From contig JAFQRA010000002.1 in NCBI GenBank assembly GCA_017410325.1, forward strand, positions 27,950 to 91,949: DNA of 64,000 nucleotides. The letters are read 5' to 3'. The notes under the pieces were generated by a model that was not told the origin of the DNA, made no database searches, and saw nothing but the letters and a program-made list of their open reading frames with translations. This DNA is from Clostridia bacterium. GTDB taxonomy: Bacteria > Bacillota > Clostridia > Oscillospirales > Acutalibacteraceae. Made by a program: the position numbers and the translations under genes. This document shows, in pieces, positions 8,172 to 16,863 of this stretch (positions are counted from its first letter, which is position 1; each line of letters starts with the position of its first letter).

Positions 8172-9572
8172 TTAAAACCTGAAATACAAAAACGGGTTGA
8201 ACGAGCCGTCCACGAGATAAGCCGTCATAACAATAAGCAGAGCGGCAATTGCAACGGGCTCAAGCACATTCATCACACGTCCCGTTTTTTCGCCGTTACT
8301 CAGGCGAAGCGCCGTGTTTTTGATTACGGGTGTCGAGCCGACAATACCGATTACAAGCACGACCGCATAACTCTTGAGGTAATAGAGCATTTCATTGCTG
8401 ACAAGCGGAATACCGCCTGCACCGAACATACCGCCGATATATCGGAAAGCCTCCTTCATATCGGTTGCGTTGAAAATTACGAAGCTGATAAGCACGGCAA
8501 GCGCAATATAAATACGCTTGATAACCTTTGTTTTTTCAAGGAACTTTTTGAGGAAGAGCTTTTCGAGAATGAGAAGTACCGCGAAGAAAAGACCCCATAT
8601 AATAAAGTTCCACGCCGCACCGTGCCAAAAGCCGGTGAGCATCCAGACAACGAAAATATTGAAAAACCACCTGCCGTTTGAAACACGGTTGCCGCCAAGC
8701 GGAATATAGACATAATCTCTAAACCATGAGCCGAGTGACATATGCCATCTGCGCCAGAATTCGGTAACGGTAGAAGAAACGAAGGGATAGTTGAAGTTTT
8801 CGAGGAAGTCAAAGCCGAAAATTTTGCCGAGGCCGATAGCCATATCGCTGTATCCCGAGAAATCAAAATAGATATGCAGAGCAAAGGCAACGGCGTAAAG
8901 CCAGTAATAGAGCACCGCTTTTTCTTCCGACTCGCGGAAAATATCGCAGATTTCGCCGAGAGTATTTGCAATCAGAATCTTTTTGGCAAGGCCCATAACA
9001 AACCTGCGTATGCCGGCGGCAATCTTTTCAAAGCTGTGCGTTCTGTCTTTGAGCTGCTTTGCGATATCGGCATAGCGTACAATCGGGCCCGCGATAAGCT
9101 GGGGGAACATAGTTACATAGGCAGCAAGATTTACGGGATTTTTCTGCGCAGGCACATCTCCCCTGTATACATCAATTGAATAGCTCATAATCTGGAAGGT
9201 ATAAAAGCTGATACCTATAGGCAGAGCTATTCTTAAAAGCGGCAGAGAAAGACCGGTTACTGCGTTGAAATTTTCAATAAAGAAATCGGCATATTTGAAA
9301 TAAGCCAGGAAGCCCAGGTCAACGGCAACGGAAATGCCGAGAAAGACCTTTGAAAGAGCTTTACCCTTGAATTTCTCAATCAGCAGACCCGTCACATAGC
9401 CTATGCCTATTGTAGCCGCCATAAGCAGAACATATTTAGGCTCTCCCCAGGCGTAGAAAAACAGGCTGACAAACATCAGCACGGCGTTTTTCAAACACCT
9501 CGGGACAGCAAAATATAAAACGAGCACACACGGCAGAAAGAAATAAAGAAACGGGATACTTGAAAATAACAT
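8172..9572 (-). CDS. AlgI-type membrane-bound O-acyltransferase (MBOAT)
   Basis: Multi-pass membrane protein of 466 residues that moves acyl groups, usually acetyl, across the membrane to a secreted polysaccharide. It shows about 10-12 hydrophobic segments, the EFWRRWHMSLGSWFRDYVY signature near residues 270-290, and the catalytic-histidine segment GFWHGAAWNFIIWG near 315-330. The start has GGAGG 9 nt upstream. AlgI-DHHW pairs are known from alginate, cellulose, teichoic acid and other O-acetylation systems; no glycan synthase gene is visible next to it here. Confidence 0.9.
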   Translation of the reverse strand: MLFSSIPFLYFFLPCVLVLYFAVPRCLKNAVLMFVSLFFYAWGEPKYVLLMAATIGIGYVTGLLIEKFKGKALSKVFLGISVAVDLGFLAYFKYADFFIENFNAVTGLSLPLLRIALPIGISFYTFQIMSYSIDVYRGDVPAQKNPVNLAAYVTMFPQLIAGPIVRYADIAKQLKDRTHSFEKIAAGIRRFVMGLAKKILIANTLGEICDIFRESEEKAVLYYWLYAVAFALHIYFDFSGYSDMAIGLGKIFGFDFLENFNYPFVSSTVTEFWRRWHMSLGSWFRDYVYIPLGGNRVSNGRWFFNIFVVWMLTGFWHGAAWNFIIWGLFFAVLLILEKLFLKKFLEKTKVIKRIYIALAVLISFVIFNATDMKEAFRYIGGMFGAGGIPLVSNEMLYYLKSYAVVLVIGIVGSTPVIKNTALRLSNGEKTGRVMNVLEPVAIAALLIVMTAYLVDGSFNPFLYFRF

Positions 9573-9664
9573 TTATGCTTTCCTCCTGCTGTGTGCGCTT
9601 TTGAGTGCAACAATAAATTGTTGCTAAATAATAAAGAACAAAGAATATTGAATAAATAATAATT

Positions 9665-9720
9665 GATGGCGGGACACCCGCACCCGAATATAATGGGTGT
9701 GGGCGTTAAGCCCACCCTCA
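9665..9720. repeat. GC-rich nested hairpin in an AT-rich gap
   Basis: This contains ggcgggacacccgcaccc, a short spacer, gggtgtgggcgt, then taagcccaccc. The arms can pair end to end or as smaller hairpins such as gtgggc/gcccac. It stands out in an AT-rich setting between the lipoprotein gene and algI and looks like an intergenic palindromic repeat. Confidence 0.45.
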
Positions 9721-9751
9721 TTTATTCTTTATTAATTATTATTTATTCTTT

Positions 9752-9779
9752 AAAATACAGTTTAGCAAAGCTGAACTGT
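9752..9779 (-). terminator. Hairpin after the lipoprotein gene
   Basis: Arms acagtttagc and gctgaactgt (one mismatch) enclose a 3-nt loop, followed on the minus strand by ATTTT. It starts right after the stop of the lipoprotein gene and would end the ECF sigma operon. Confidence 0.6.
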
Positions 9780-9782
9780 AAT

Positions 9783-10367
9783 TTATGCGATAGGCTCGTC
9801 AACAACGACTGCTGCTGCGCTGAACTGTGCACCGAGCTTTGTGTTGAGGTTGTCAAGGATATCTGCTGCACCGAAAGCGGAAACAACGTAGTCGCCGACT
9901 GTAACGATGAGAATCTTTTCGGGGATACCGCACATCCACTGTCTTGCCTGAAGGTTTGCCTTGAGTGCATCAACGAATGCAGCTGCATCTACGCCTGCAT
10001 TGAGGTGGAAAGCTGCGCAGGTGAAGGTGTTTGCGTTCATAGCGTGGATGACGGAAGCTGCATCGTCGATATCTGCAACGTTTGCTGCGGGAAGACCGAG
10101 CATAGCGTCGATATCCTCTGCAAGAGAAACGTCGAACTTGCCGGGTGCGCCGTCAACCATTGTGTCGCCGTAGCCGCCCATTACGAAGGGCTTTTCATCT
10201 TCGCCGAAGCTTGCCCATACCTTTGTGAGAAGGTCTGTTGCATCTGCAACGTCAACCTGTGCAACGGGTGCTTGAGTAGTGGTTTCGCCATTGTCTGAGT
10301 TACCGCCGCAAGCTGCGAAAGCGAGGAGCATTGCGCCTGCAAGAATGAGTGCGAGAAGTTTTTTCAT
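9783..10367 (-). CDS. Putative lipoprotein of unknown function
   Basis: A 194-residue protein starting at the ATG 10365-10367, which has AAAGGAG 9 nt upstream; an in-frame upstream extension lacks a ribosome site. A lipoprotein signal peptide ends in the lipobox AFAAC (Cys about 19), followed by a Thr-rich linker. The remaining domain is alanine-rich and resembles small clostridial lipoproteins of the DUF4358 kind, but I cannot confirm this. As third gene after an ECF sigma and its likely anti-sigma, it may be an envelope-stress or regulon protein. Confidence 0.75.
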   Translation of the reverse strand: MKKLLALILAGAMLLAFAACGGNSDNGETTTQAPVAQVDVADATDLLTKVWASFGEDEKPFVMGGYGDTMVDGAPGKFDVSLAEDIDAMLGLPAANVADIDDAASVIHAMNANTFTCAAFHLNAGVDAAAFVDALKANLQARQWMCGIPEKILIVTVGDYVVSAFGAADILDNLNTKLGAQFSAAAVVVDEPIA

Positions 10368-10401
10368 AGTAGTTTTCTCCTTTGAAATTATTTTTATACC
10401 T

Positions 10402-10881
10402 TTATATTTTCTCAAGCATACAGCCCTGCGTACCGTAGTACAGTCTGTACTGCTTGACAATTAACCCTTTTTTAACCGTGAGCACGTGCTCACCCTCGGC
10501 AGGAACAAACCATTCAAGCCGGCTTTCGCCGCTGAGCTCGGCCTCGTTTACCTGCTCACCGTTTTGTAAAATGTAACCCGACTCAACCTTTACGGTATAG
10601 CCGCCGTTAATATTGAAATTCACTGTTACCCTTTCGTCTGCCGCCCAGCGGTAAACCGAAGCCGACTGCGGCACGGCAACGAGCTCGGCGTTCACGCCTG
10701 CACTCATACCGAAGTACGAGCCGAGTGCAATTACCGCAACAAGGCACGCCGCAATTGCAGACAGAGTCTTACGGTTGAAAGAGTAAAGCTTACCGCTCTT
10801 TTCAAGCGACATAACGCTTTCCCGAAGCTCCTGCGAAGCCCTGACCGAGCGGTACTGCTCAAGCTGTCTTTCGTCAAACAT
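10402..10881 (-). CDS. Probable anti-sigma factor, single-pass membrane protein
   Basis: A 159-residue protein with a soluble N-terminal part of about 40 residues (FDERQLEQYRSVRASQELRESV), one membrane segment at about 42-60, and an extracytoplasmic beta-rich C-terminal domain. Its ATG immediately follows the sigma factor stop codon, so the two are translationally coupled. The short charged N-terminal region followed by one membrane span is the layout of many membrane anti-sigma factors, but no zinc-binding HxxxCxxC motif is present. The role is inferred from position. Confidence 0.65.
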   Translation of the reverse strand: MFDERQLEQYRSVRASQELRESVMSLEKSGKLYSFNRKTLSAIAACLVAVIALGSYFGMSAGVNAELVAVPQSASVYRWAADERVTVNFNINGGYTVKVESGYILQNGEQVNEAELSGESRLEWFVPAEGEHVLTVKKGLIVKQYRLYYGTQGCMLEKI

Positions 10882-11379
10882 TTATTTATTAACACCTTCC
10901 ATTATTTGTTTAAGCTGTTCTCTGCCCCTTGCAAGCCGCATTTTGACCGCCGAAGCGGTAAGCCTGAGCAGCTTTGCGGTTTCCTCAACGCTGTAGCCCT
11001 CAAGATAATGCAGAACTATAACCGTTCTGTATTTTTCGGGCAGTGAGTGCACAAGGCGGAACACCTCAGGCTCAACGCTATCCTCGTGCGCTATGTCATA
11101 CGCCGCTTCGAGCGATTCGTGGCTGCGCCTTGAGCGTTTACGAAGTAAATCGCGGCAGAGGTTTACCGTCACACGGACAAACCACGCCTTTTCGTGCTCG
11201 CTGTCCCTGAATTCGGGCGACAGAGTGATGTATTTTTCAAACACATCGTGCACGGCATCCTCCGCATCCTCTTTTGTACCCAAGTGTGAAAGAGAGAGCC
11301 TGTAGAGCATATCGGCATATCTGCCGTAAACGGCTTCGAGGTCAGCTTTATTCGGTTGTGAGGCAAATGAAAAAAGCAT
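10882..11379 (-). CDS. ECF-type RNA polymerase sigma factor
   Basis: A 165-residue group IV sigma factor. The N-terminal sigma-2 region includes GTKEDAEDAVHDVFEKYI (about 35-52). The sigma-4 helix-turn-helix is at about 107-155, with LHYLEGYSVEETAKLLRLTASAVKMRLARGREQLK as its core region. There is no sigma-3 domain. It heads an operon with the probable anti-sigma and a lipoprotein. A candidate ECF promoter lies just upstream, which suggests autoregulation. The signal sensed is unknown. Confidence 0.92.
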   Translation of the reverse strand: MLFSFASQPNKADLEAVYGRYADMLYRLSLSHLGTKEDAEDAVHDVFEKYITLSPEFRDSEHEKAWFVRVTVNLCRDLLRKRSRRSHESLEAAYDIAHEDSVEPEVFRLVHSLPEKYRTVIVLHYLEGYSVEETAKLLRLTASAVKMRLARGREQLKQIMEGVNK

Positions 11380-11400
11380 TTACCGATGCCCTCCGTAAAT

Positions 11401-11429
11401 AAAACGTTTCACGAATATGAAAGGTCACA
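11401..11429 (-). promoter_or_regulatory. Candidate autoregulated ECF promoter
   Basis: The minus strand reads TGTGACCTTT (11420-11429) and CGTTTT (11401-11406), with 17 nt between the TGTGAC and CGTTTT hexamers. This resembles the TGAAACCTTT-N-CGTAT architecture of Bacillus ECF promoters. It lies 22 nt before the sigma gene start codon, so the implied leader is very short. Confidence 0.45.
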
Positions 11430-11490
11430 AAAATTTTTAAAAAATTTTTTAAAGTTTGTAAAATATGCTTTCGTGTTCGCATTCAATACT

Positions 11491-11862
11491 TTAAAGAGCA
11501 AAAAGTAAAATATGCCGGCAGTTTGAACGGAGCAGGCTGACGTGCATTAAAGCCAACTCATTTATCCGAGCAAAGTTCCGCAGGCGACAACACGAGCATT
11601 CAAAGTCTGAACAAACCTTGAGCGCCGTTGCGGCAGCAGAACAAAACATTTTTTGTTCTGTCTGCTTTGCGGAGTTGGTACCGTCAGCCGTAAGCGGAGT
11701 GCACAAAGCCCAAAAGTTCTTTTGGTTACTTTTGTAACGCCTGACAAAAGTAACATAATTCGTCGGTCGGGACGTCGAGGATGCCTTTAAAACGGGACGT
11801 CGAGGACGCCGTCCCCTACCGCAATTGACAAACAAATTTATGTCAGAGAATGCAACAAACAA
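11491..11862. repeat. Intergenic region of stacked hairpins and direct repeats
   Basis: No credible gene is present; an open frame of 123 codons here is low complexity and lacks a ribosome site. The region holds a hairpin with arms gcagcagaacaaaa and ttttgttctgtctgc (11633-11665) and a perfect 11-bp stem gttacttttgt/acaaaagtaac (11725-11754). Two direct copies of an 18-bp unit, cgggacgtcgaggaYgcc, follow at 11768-11785 and 11793-11810 and are themselves followed by gtcccctac. Such composites are typical of dispersed intergenic repeats in Clostridia. Confidence 0.6.
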
Positions 11863-11889
11863 CCAATGTTCACAAAAGCATACCTTTCA

Positions 11890-11923
11890 AAAAAGCTCTG
11901 ACAAAAATGAGTCAGAGCTTTTT
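11890..11923 (-). terminator. glyS terminator
   Basis: A perfect 13-bp stem (aaaaagctctgac/gtcagagcttttt) with an 8-nt loop and a T run on the minus strand, 22 bp after the glyS stop codon. Confidence 0.9.
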
Positions 11924-11944
11924 AAATTATATATTTATTACACC

Positions 11945-13324
11945 TTAAAATTCAAGAAGTGACTCGATATATGCTTCCAGCTCGTCAATCTTGATTCTCT
12001 TCTGCTCCATTGTGTCACGGTCGCGTACCGTTACGCAGCCGTCCTCAAGACTATCGAAGTCGTACGTGATGCAAACGGGAGTACCGATTTCATCCTGCCT
12101 GCGGTAACGCTTGCCGATTGAGCCTGTTTCATCGAAGTCAACCATAAACTTCTTCTGAAGCTTCTCGTAAACCTTGAGAGCATCCTCGGAGAGCTTCTTT
12201 GAAAGCGGAAGAACGGCAGCCTTGTACGGAGCAATGGCAGGGCTGAGGTGAAGAACAACTCTTGTGTCGTTCTTTTCTGCATCGATAACCTCTTCATCAT
12301 ACGCCTCGCAAAGGAGTGCAAGGACCGTTCTGTCCAGACCGTAGGTTGATTCAATAATAAAGGGAATAAACTTTTCGTTTGTTTCGGGATCGAGATAATC
12401 CATCTTATGGCCGCTGTATTCCTGGTGTCTGGTAAGGTCAAAGTTCGTTCTGTTGTGTGTACCGTTGACCTCACCCCAGCCAAACGGGAAAAGGAATTCG
12501 ATATCGCAGGCTGCCTTTGCATAGTGGGCAAGCTTCTCGTGGTCGTGGAAACGGAGATTTTCAGCGGCGATACCAAGGTCCTGATAGAACTTAAGACCGT
12601 ACTCCTTGAAGTAGTCGTAAAGGTCGGTATCCGTACCCTCCTTGCAGAAGGTCTGGAACTCCATCTGCTCAAACTCGATTGTTCTGAAGGTGAAGTTACC
12701 GGGTGTGATTTCGTTTCTGAAGGCCTTACCTATCTGACCGATACTGAAAGGAAGCTTAGCTCTCATTGTTCGCTGAACATTGAGGTAGTTAACGTACTCG
12801 CCCTGAGCATTTTCGGGGCGGAGATAGATAACGTTTTTGCTGTCGTTGGTAACGCCTCTGAAGGTCTGGAACATCAGATTAAATTCTCTGATATCCGTGA
12901 AATCGTGCTTGCCGCAGTGAGGACAGGGAATTGAATTAGCCTTGATATACTCAAACATCTCTTCCTTTGTCATTGCGTCTGCATGAGCATCGGGGTTAAA
13001 ATCGTCAATAAGATTGTCCGCTCTGTGACGCTTTTTGCACTCCTTGCAGTCAAGAAGAGGGTCGGAAAAGCTTGCAACATGACCGCTTGCCTCCCAAACT
13101 CTGGGGTGCATAAGGATATCCGCATCAACCTCGTAGCTGTTCTTGCGCTCCTGAATAAATCTCTTTCTCCAGGCATCCTTGACGTTGTTTTTCATTCTTG
13201 CGCCGAGAGGGCCGTAATCCCACGTATTGGCAAGACCGCCGTATATTTCACTGCCTGCAAAAATGAAGCCTCTGCCCTTGCAAAGAGCAACTATTTTTTC
13301 CATTGTTTTTTCTGTATTAAGCAT
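11945..13324 (-). CDS. glyS: Glycyl-tRNA synthetase, homodimeric class II type
   Basis: Charges tRNA-Gly with glycine in the cytoplasm. The 459-residue single chain matches the eukaryote/archaeal-like alpha2 GlyRS found in many Firmicutes rather than the GlyQ/GlyS heterotetramer. It shows GSEIYGGLANTWDYGPLG near the N-terminus, a zinc-binding pair CKECKKRH ... CPHCGKHDF, motif 2 around FRNEITPGNFTFRTIEFEQMEF, and motif 3 with GLDRTVLALL. The ATG at 13322-13324 has AAAGGAA 8 nt upstream; an upstream TTG in frame was rejected. It has its own promoter and terminator. Confidence 0.97.
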   Translation of the reverse strand: MLNTEKTMEKIVALCKGRGFIFAGSEIYGGLANTWDYGPLGARMKNNVKDAWRKRFIQERKNSYEVDADILMHPRVWEASGHVASFSDPLLDCKECKKRHRADNLIDDFNPDAHADAMTKEEMFEYIKANSIPCPHCGKHDFTDIREFNLMFQTFRGVTNDSKNVIYLRPENAQGEYVNYLNVQRTMRAKLPFSIGQIGKAFRNEITPGNFTFRTIEFEQMEFQTFCKEGTDTDLYDYFKEYGLKFYQDLGIAAENLRFHDHEKLAHYAKAACDIEFLFPFGWGEVNGTHNRTNFDLTRHQEYSGHKMDYLDPETNEKFIPFIIESTYGLDRTVLALLCEAYDEEVIDAEKNDTRVVLHLSPAIAPYKAAVLPLSKKLSEDALKVYEKLQKKFMVDFDETGSIGKRYRRQDEIGTPVCITYDFDSLEDGCVTVRDRDTMEQKRIKIDELEAYIESLLEF

Positions 13325-13364
13325 TGCAAAAATTCCTTTCAATACCAATTAGTCATACTAAAGT

Positions 13365-13393
13365 ATAATATCACAATTAAATTCTGTTTTCAA
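13365..13393 (-). promoter_or_regulatory. SigA promoter of glyS
   Basis: TTGAAA (13388-13393) and TATTAT (13365-13370) on the minus strand with a 17-nt spacer. The leader would be only about 35 nt, so there is no room for a T-box riboswitch of the kind that often controls this gene. Confidence 0.7.
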
Positions 13394-13434
13394 TATCGCA
13401 TTAATACATAAAGTATATATTTTAACCTTAATTT

Positions 13435-15510
13435 TTAAGCAGTCTGACTGTTGAACATTATGATAAACGCCTTTTCGCCCTCGGGGAGTGCGAGAGTGAT
13501 ACCCTCGGCCATAAGCTCCTTGCCTGTTTTTTCATAAACCGTTTCGGGCACATCATAGTCATAAACGCTGTAAACCGTTTCCGCTTTAAGTCCGTTGAGC
13601 TTTACCGTGTATTCGGTCTGCGTTACATCCGCACGCTTATAAACGAGTGCCATACCGCTCTCGCCCGAATAATCCGAATACTGCATTGCAAGCATTCTGT
13701 CGGAGAAATAGCCGCCTGCAGAAAGCGGATAGTAATATTCATTCATCATTTCACGCTGGGTGATGTATTCGCCGTAATGGGTGCTGTGCACCGTGCCGAA
13801 GGTTTCGAGTGCAAGCGGCATAATGCTCGTACGCGAAGCGTATTCGCTGCCGCTGTAAACAACCGTACCCGAAAGCGGAAGCCAGAAGGAAAGCCCATAG
13901 GTCTGTGCCTGAGTTGCTTCAAGAATATCCTCGTGCGGATTGCAGTTGTAATCGCTTCGCCACACGGGAACGCTTCTGCGCACCAATTCAAGGTCGAGCC
14001 TTCTACCGCCCGAAGCGCAGTTGTCTATAATCAGACCGTCAACGTTTTCGCAAAGGTCGTCAAGGTATCTGTAAAGGTTTGTGACGTAGTGATTTTCCGT
14101 TATACCCGTTCTGCCGCCGTAGTATTCCTTATCAGCCTGCGCCCAATAGACATCGGGTGAAAAGTTGAAATCCTGCCTGTAAACAGAAATTTTGTTTTCT
14201 GTAAGGAAGTCCGATATATATTCAATCAGATAATCCGTTGCGCTGTCCTCGGCAAGGTTAAACATATAGTTGTCCTCATCCTTAACTGAGATAAGCCAGT
14301 TTTTGTTCTCTGCGCCTTTCTTGTAGAAAAGTGACTCGGGTCTGACTCTTTCGGGCTCAAACCACAGCACAAGTCCGCAGCCCTTTGAGGCGGCATACTC
14401 GGAAACTTCGATTATACCGTTGGGAAAACGGTTCGGATTGGCAACCCACGAGCCGACACCGTCGTGCCAGCCCTCGTCATACTGGTACCAGCCTGCATCC
14501 ATCCAGAAATAATCAACGGGTGCATAGGTTTTTTCGCCGAAACCGTCTGCCGCAGCCATAAGCTCGGCAGCAGTCTGGGTGTGCGCAGGACCCGAAAATT
14601 CAAGCATAGTCAGCGTATCGGGTATGTTTTCGGGGTAAACACAGCCGCTTATCCAGCTTCTGAAGGTGTTGAAGCCCTTCAAGGGATTACCGCCGTCATA
14701 AAAGCTCAGCGAAACAAGCGGCGAACGCACGCTTTCCCCGGGCAGAAGATACGCCTTGAAGCTTTCCTGCTTTGCCTTTATGCTGACCGATTTTCCGCTT
14801 GCGGCAATATCCGCCTGCCAGAGGCCCGACCAACCGACACCTAATACAACGCCGCCGTTTTCGCCGCTGATATTGAAGTACGGCAGATATTTATCCGTAG
14901 GTCTGCCGTCATAGCTTGTAAAGGTTTTCGGAATAATCGAAAGCGATTTTTGCATCAGCGCAAAATCGTATGGCTCGTCGTAGCTGCCCTTTGAATAATA
15001 AGCTTGTGCATTCTGAATATCCAAAGCAGTATCCACCGCGTAAAAGCTGCTGACAACGGGCGAATTTTCCTGCGCCGTGTTTTCGATATAAACCGTCCAG
15101 TCGCAGGTGGCAAAAGCCTCGTAAATTGTTGCCTCAACCGTAGCCTTAAGTCCGCTTGATTTATGAGTTAAATAAATATTAGTCGTTTTGCCGTCCTTAT
15201 AAACGGCACCCGTTTGGCTTTCACTGCCTACGGAAATATCCCAATCGTCAATATTCTTATTGAGAGCTTTGTCTGCAACCTTAAAATCGTAAGGCAAATT
15301 CTGAACATCGCCTTTAAGCAGTATGTTGTTGTCAAACCACTCGCGGCAAAGCTGTTTTTCCTTCTCGCTGATTTTTGTCTCTTCTGCAGAAATGCTTTCA
15401 AAAACAATATCGGCATTGTATTTGTTTTCGGGCAGACGTTCAAAGAACGTCACAAAGCCGCCGAAAAGGCTTGAAAAGAAAGTAACAACAGCCATTATAA
15501 ATTCGAGCAT
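13435..15510 (-). CDS. GH36 alpha-galactosidase
   Basis: Probable alpha-galactosidase removing terminal alpha-1,6-galactose from raffinose-type sugars or galactomannan. It has 691 residues. An N-terminal beta-sandwich precedes the TIM barrel with YFWMDAGWYQ, the LWFEPERV motif, the nucleophile in YRQDFNF (Asp447), the DNCASGGRR motif, and the general acid/base in WRSDYN (Asp520). The first 25 residues are hydrophobic (FIMAVVTFFSSLFGGFVTFF) and may anchor or export it, which is unusual for this mostly cytoplasmic family. It is last in a four-gene run behind a metallophosphoesterase (15-nt gap), FAD oxidoreductase and MFS transporter. Confidence 0.88.
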   Translation of the reverse strand: MLEFIMAVVTFFSSLFGGFVTFFERLPENKYNADIVFESISAEETKISEKEKQLCREWFDNNILLKGDVQNLPYDFKVADKALNKNIDDWDISVGSESQTGAVYKDGKTTNIYLTHKSSGLKATVEATIYEAFATCDWTVYIENTAQENSPVVSSFYAVDTALDIQNAQAYYSKGSYDEPYDFALMQKSLSIIPKTFTSYDGRPTDKYLPYFNISGENGGVVLGVGWSGLWQADIAASGKSVSIKAKQESFKAYLLPGESVRSPLVSLSFYDGGNPLKGFNTFRSWISGCVYPENIPDTLTMLEFSGPAHTQTAAELMAAADGFGEKTYAPVDYFWMDAGWYQYDEGWHDGVGSWVANPNRFPNGIIEVSEYAASKGCGLVLWFEPERVRPESLFYKKGAENKNWLISVKDEDNYMFNLAEDSATDYLIEYISDFLTENKISVYRQDFNFSPDVYWAQADKEYYGGRTGITENHYVTNLYRYLDDLCENVDGLIIDNCASGGRRLDLELVRRSVPVWRSDYNCNPHEDILEATQAQTYGLSFWLPLSGTVVYSGSEYASRTSIMPLALETFGTVHSTHYGEYITQREMMNEYYYPLSAGGYFSDRMLAMQYSDYSGESGMALVYKRADVTQTEYTVKLNGLKAETVYSVYDYDVPETVYEKTGKELMAEGITLALPEGEKAFIIMFNSQTA

Positions 15511-15525
15511 ATCATTTCACTCCCG

Positions 15526-16854
15526 TTATTTCGTGAGAATTTTTGTGATTTTATTGTAAGCCCAGCCTGCAAACTTTATCGGATTATAAGCAACACGCCT
15601 TAATTTGTTTGCGGCCGAATTTTCAGAGTGCGGTTTTGTTCTTTCAATCGTTACGCTGTCAAGAAGCGCAGAGCTATCTCCCCTTCTTGTTTCAAGCATA
15701 AGCTGATTACCCTCAAATTCGAGTGTGGTATAGGTTGTAACGTCATTTTCGATAAAAGAATAGGCAAGATAATCCGCCTCGTAATCCATTACAACCTTGC
15801 CGCAGACGGAATTGGCATTGATATACACTATGCCCTCGGGGTCGGTATAGGTTTTTCCGCTTTCAGCCTTACCGACAATTTTCCTCTTTTTCATAAAATG
15901 AGAACGGCCCTGAGAATGGGTGTGACCCGTTATAACCAAATCGAGGTCAAACGACTCGAAAATCGGGGTAAATATTGCGTTCAGAAGAATTTCCGTTTCC
16001 TTGTCGCCTATGCAGTCGCCTGCGCCGTAGATACCGTGGTGAATAAGACCTATGCGCCACTTTGCATCCCCGTTCTCGGCAACGGCCTGTTTTGCCATAG
16101 CAATATGGTCGGGCGCACTGCCGGAGGTTGAATCAAAAACAAGGTAAAGCACGTCGCCGTATCTGAACCAGAAATCACGGTCAAGCCCGAAGAAGCCTTT
16201 GCCGTAAAATTCGTTGGGCATATTTGTATAGTAGTGGTATGTCTTACCCTTCTTGTCGTGGTTGCCTATTGCAAGCGCCTGAGGCAGAGACCGCAGCGAG
16301 GGCGGCATCAAAAAGCTCTGCCATTCCTCGGCGGTCTTACCCGTGTTTGTGTTGTCACCCGGTGAAAGAAGGCAGGCAATACCGGGGTTATTTGCCAAAG
16401 CGTTTTCAAGTATATTATTCCAGTAATTGCTGTCTTTTATCTGTTCGGAATTATCTCCGTCATTAATCTGGGTAATCTGAATATCACCTATAACAAGAGC
16501 CTTGTGCGAAGCAAAGGACTTCGTTTCGTATTTTTCGGCATTGCTCCAACCGTTGCCCGTATTCCACCGGTAGTAATATACGGTATTCTCTTTGAGACCC
16601 GTTATATTCACCCTGCAGACACTCTGAAAATCGTTTTCGGCTTCGGTTACTCTGCCTTCAAAGAGCCTTGAATCGGTCATATCTTCGTTAACGGAAAGCT
16701 CAGCCTGTGCCGAAGCTGTTTCCTTAGGTGCGTGCCAGCAGAGGCGCAGCTGCGTTTCATCGGCACCAACACAAAGCATGGGCAGAGTGTTGCTTTCAAT
16801 CAGCGATGAATAACGGGCTTTCCAGTTTTCGATGTTAAATGAATATAAATCCAT
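15526..16854 (-). CDS. Metallophosphoesterase with N-terminal purple-acid-phosphatase-like domain
   Basis: A 442-residue calcineurin-like phosphoesterase. About 110 N-terminal residues form a fibronectin-like domain (LKENTVYYYRWNTGNGWS), as in purple acid phosphatases. The metal-site motifs follow in order: VIGDIQ, SPGDNTNTG, IGNHDKKG, LIHHGIYG, and TGHTHSQGRSH. No signal peptide is visible, so it may act inside the cell. The substrate is unknown. It lies between an FAD oxidoreductase gene and the GH36 gene with gaps of 9 and 15 nt, so it is part of one operon. Confidence 0.85.
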   Translation of the reverse strand: MDLYSFNIENWKARYSSLIESNTLPMLCVGADETQLRLCWHAPKETASAQAELSVNEDMTDSRLFEGRVTEAENDFQSVCRVNITGLKENTVYYYRWNTGNGWSNAEKYETKSFASHKALVIGDIQITQINDGDNSEQIKDSNYWNNILENALANNPGIACLLSPGDNTNTGKTAEEWQSFLMPPSLRSLPQALAIGNHDKKGKTYHYYTNMPNEFYGKGFFGLDRDFWFRYGDVLYLVFDSTSGSAPDHIAMAKQAVAENGDAKWRIGLIHHGIYGAGDCIGDKETEILLNAIFTPIFESFDLDLVITGHTHSQGRSHFMKKRKIVGKAESGKTYTDPEGIVYINANSVCGKVVMDYEADYLAYSFIENDVTTYTTLEFEGNQLMLETRRGDSSALLDSVTIERTKPHSENSAANKLRRVAYNPIKFAGWAYNKITKILTK

Positions 16855-16863
16855 AGTATTTCC

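Noticed and set aside
11491-11862. 123-codon frame on the minus strand
   Set aside because: Covers hairpins and direct repeats, has no ribosome site and low-complexity content; treated as an intergenic repeat.
13325-13434. T-box riboswitch upstream of glyS
   Set aside because: The gap is 110 bp and the best promoter leaves a leader of about 35 nt; no T-box sequence or antiterminator is visible.
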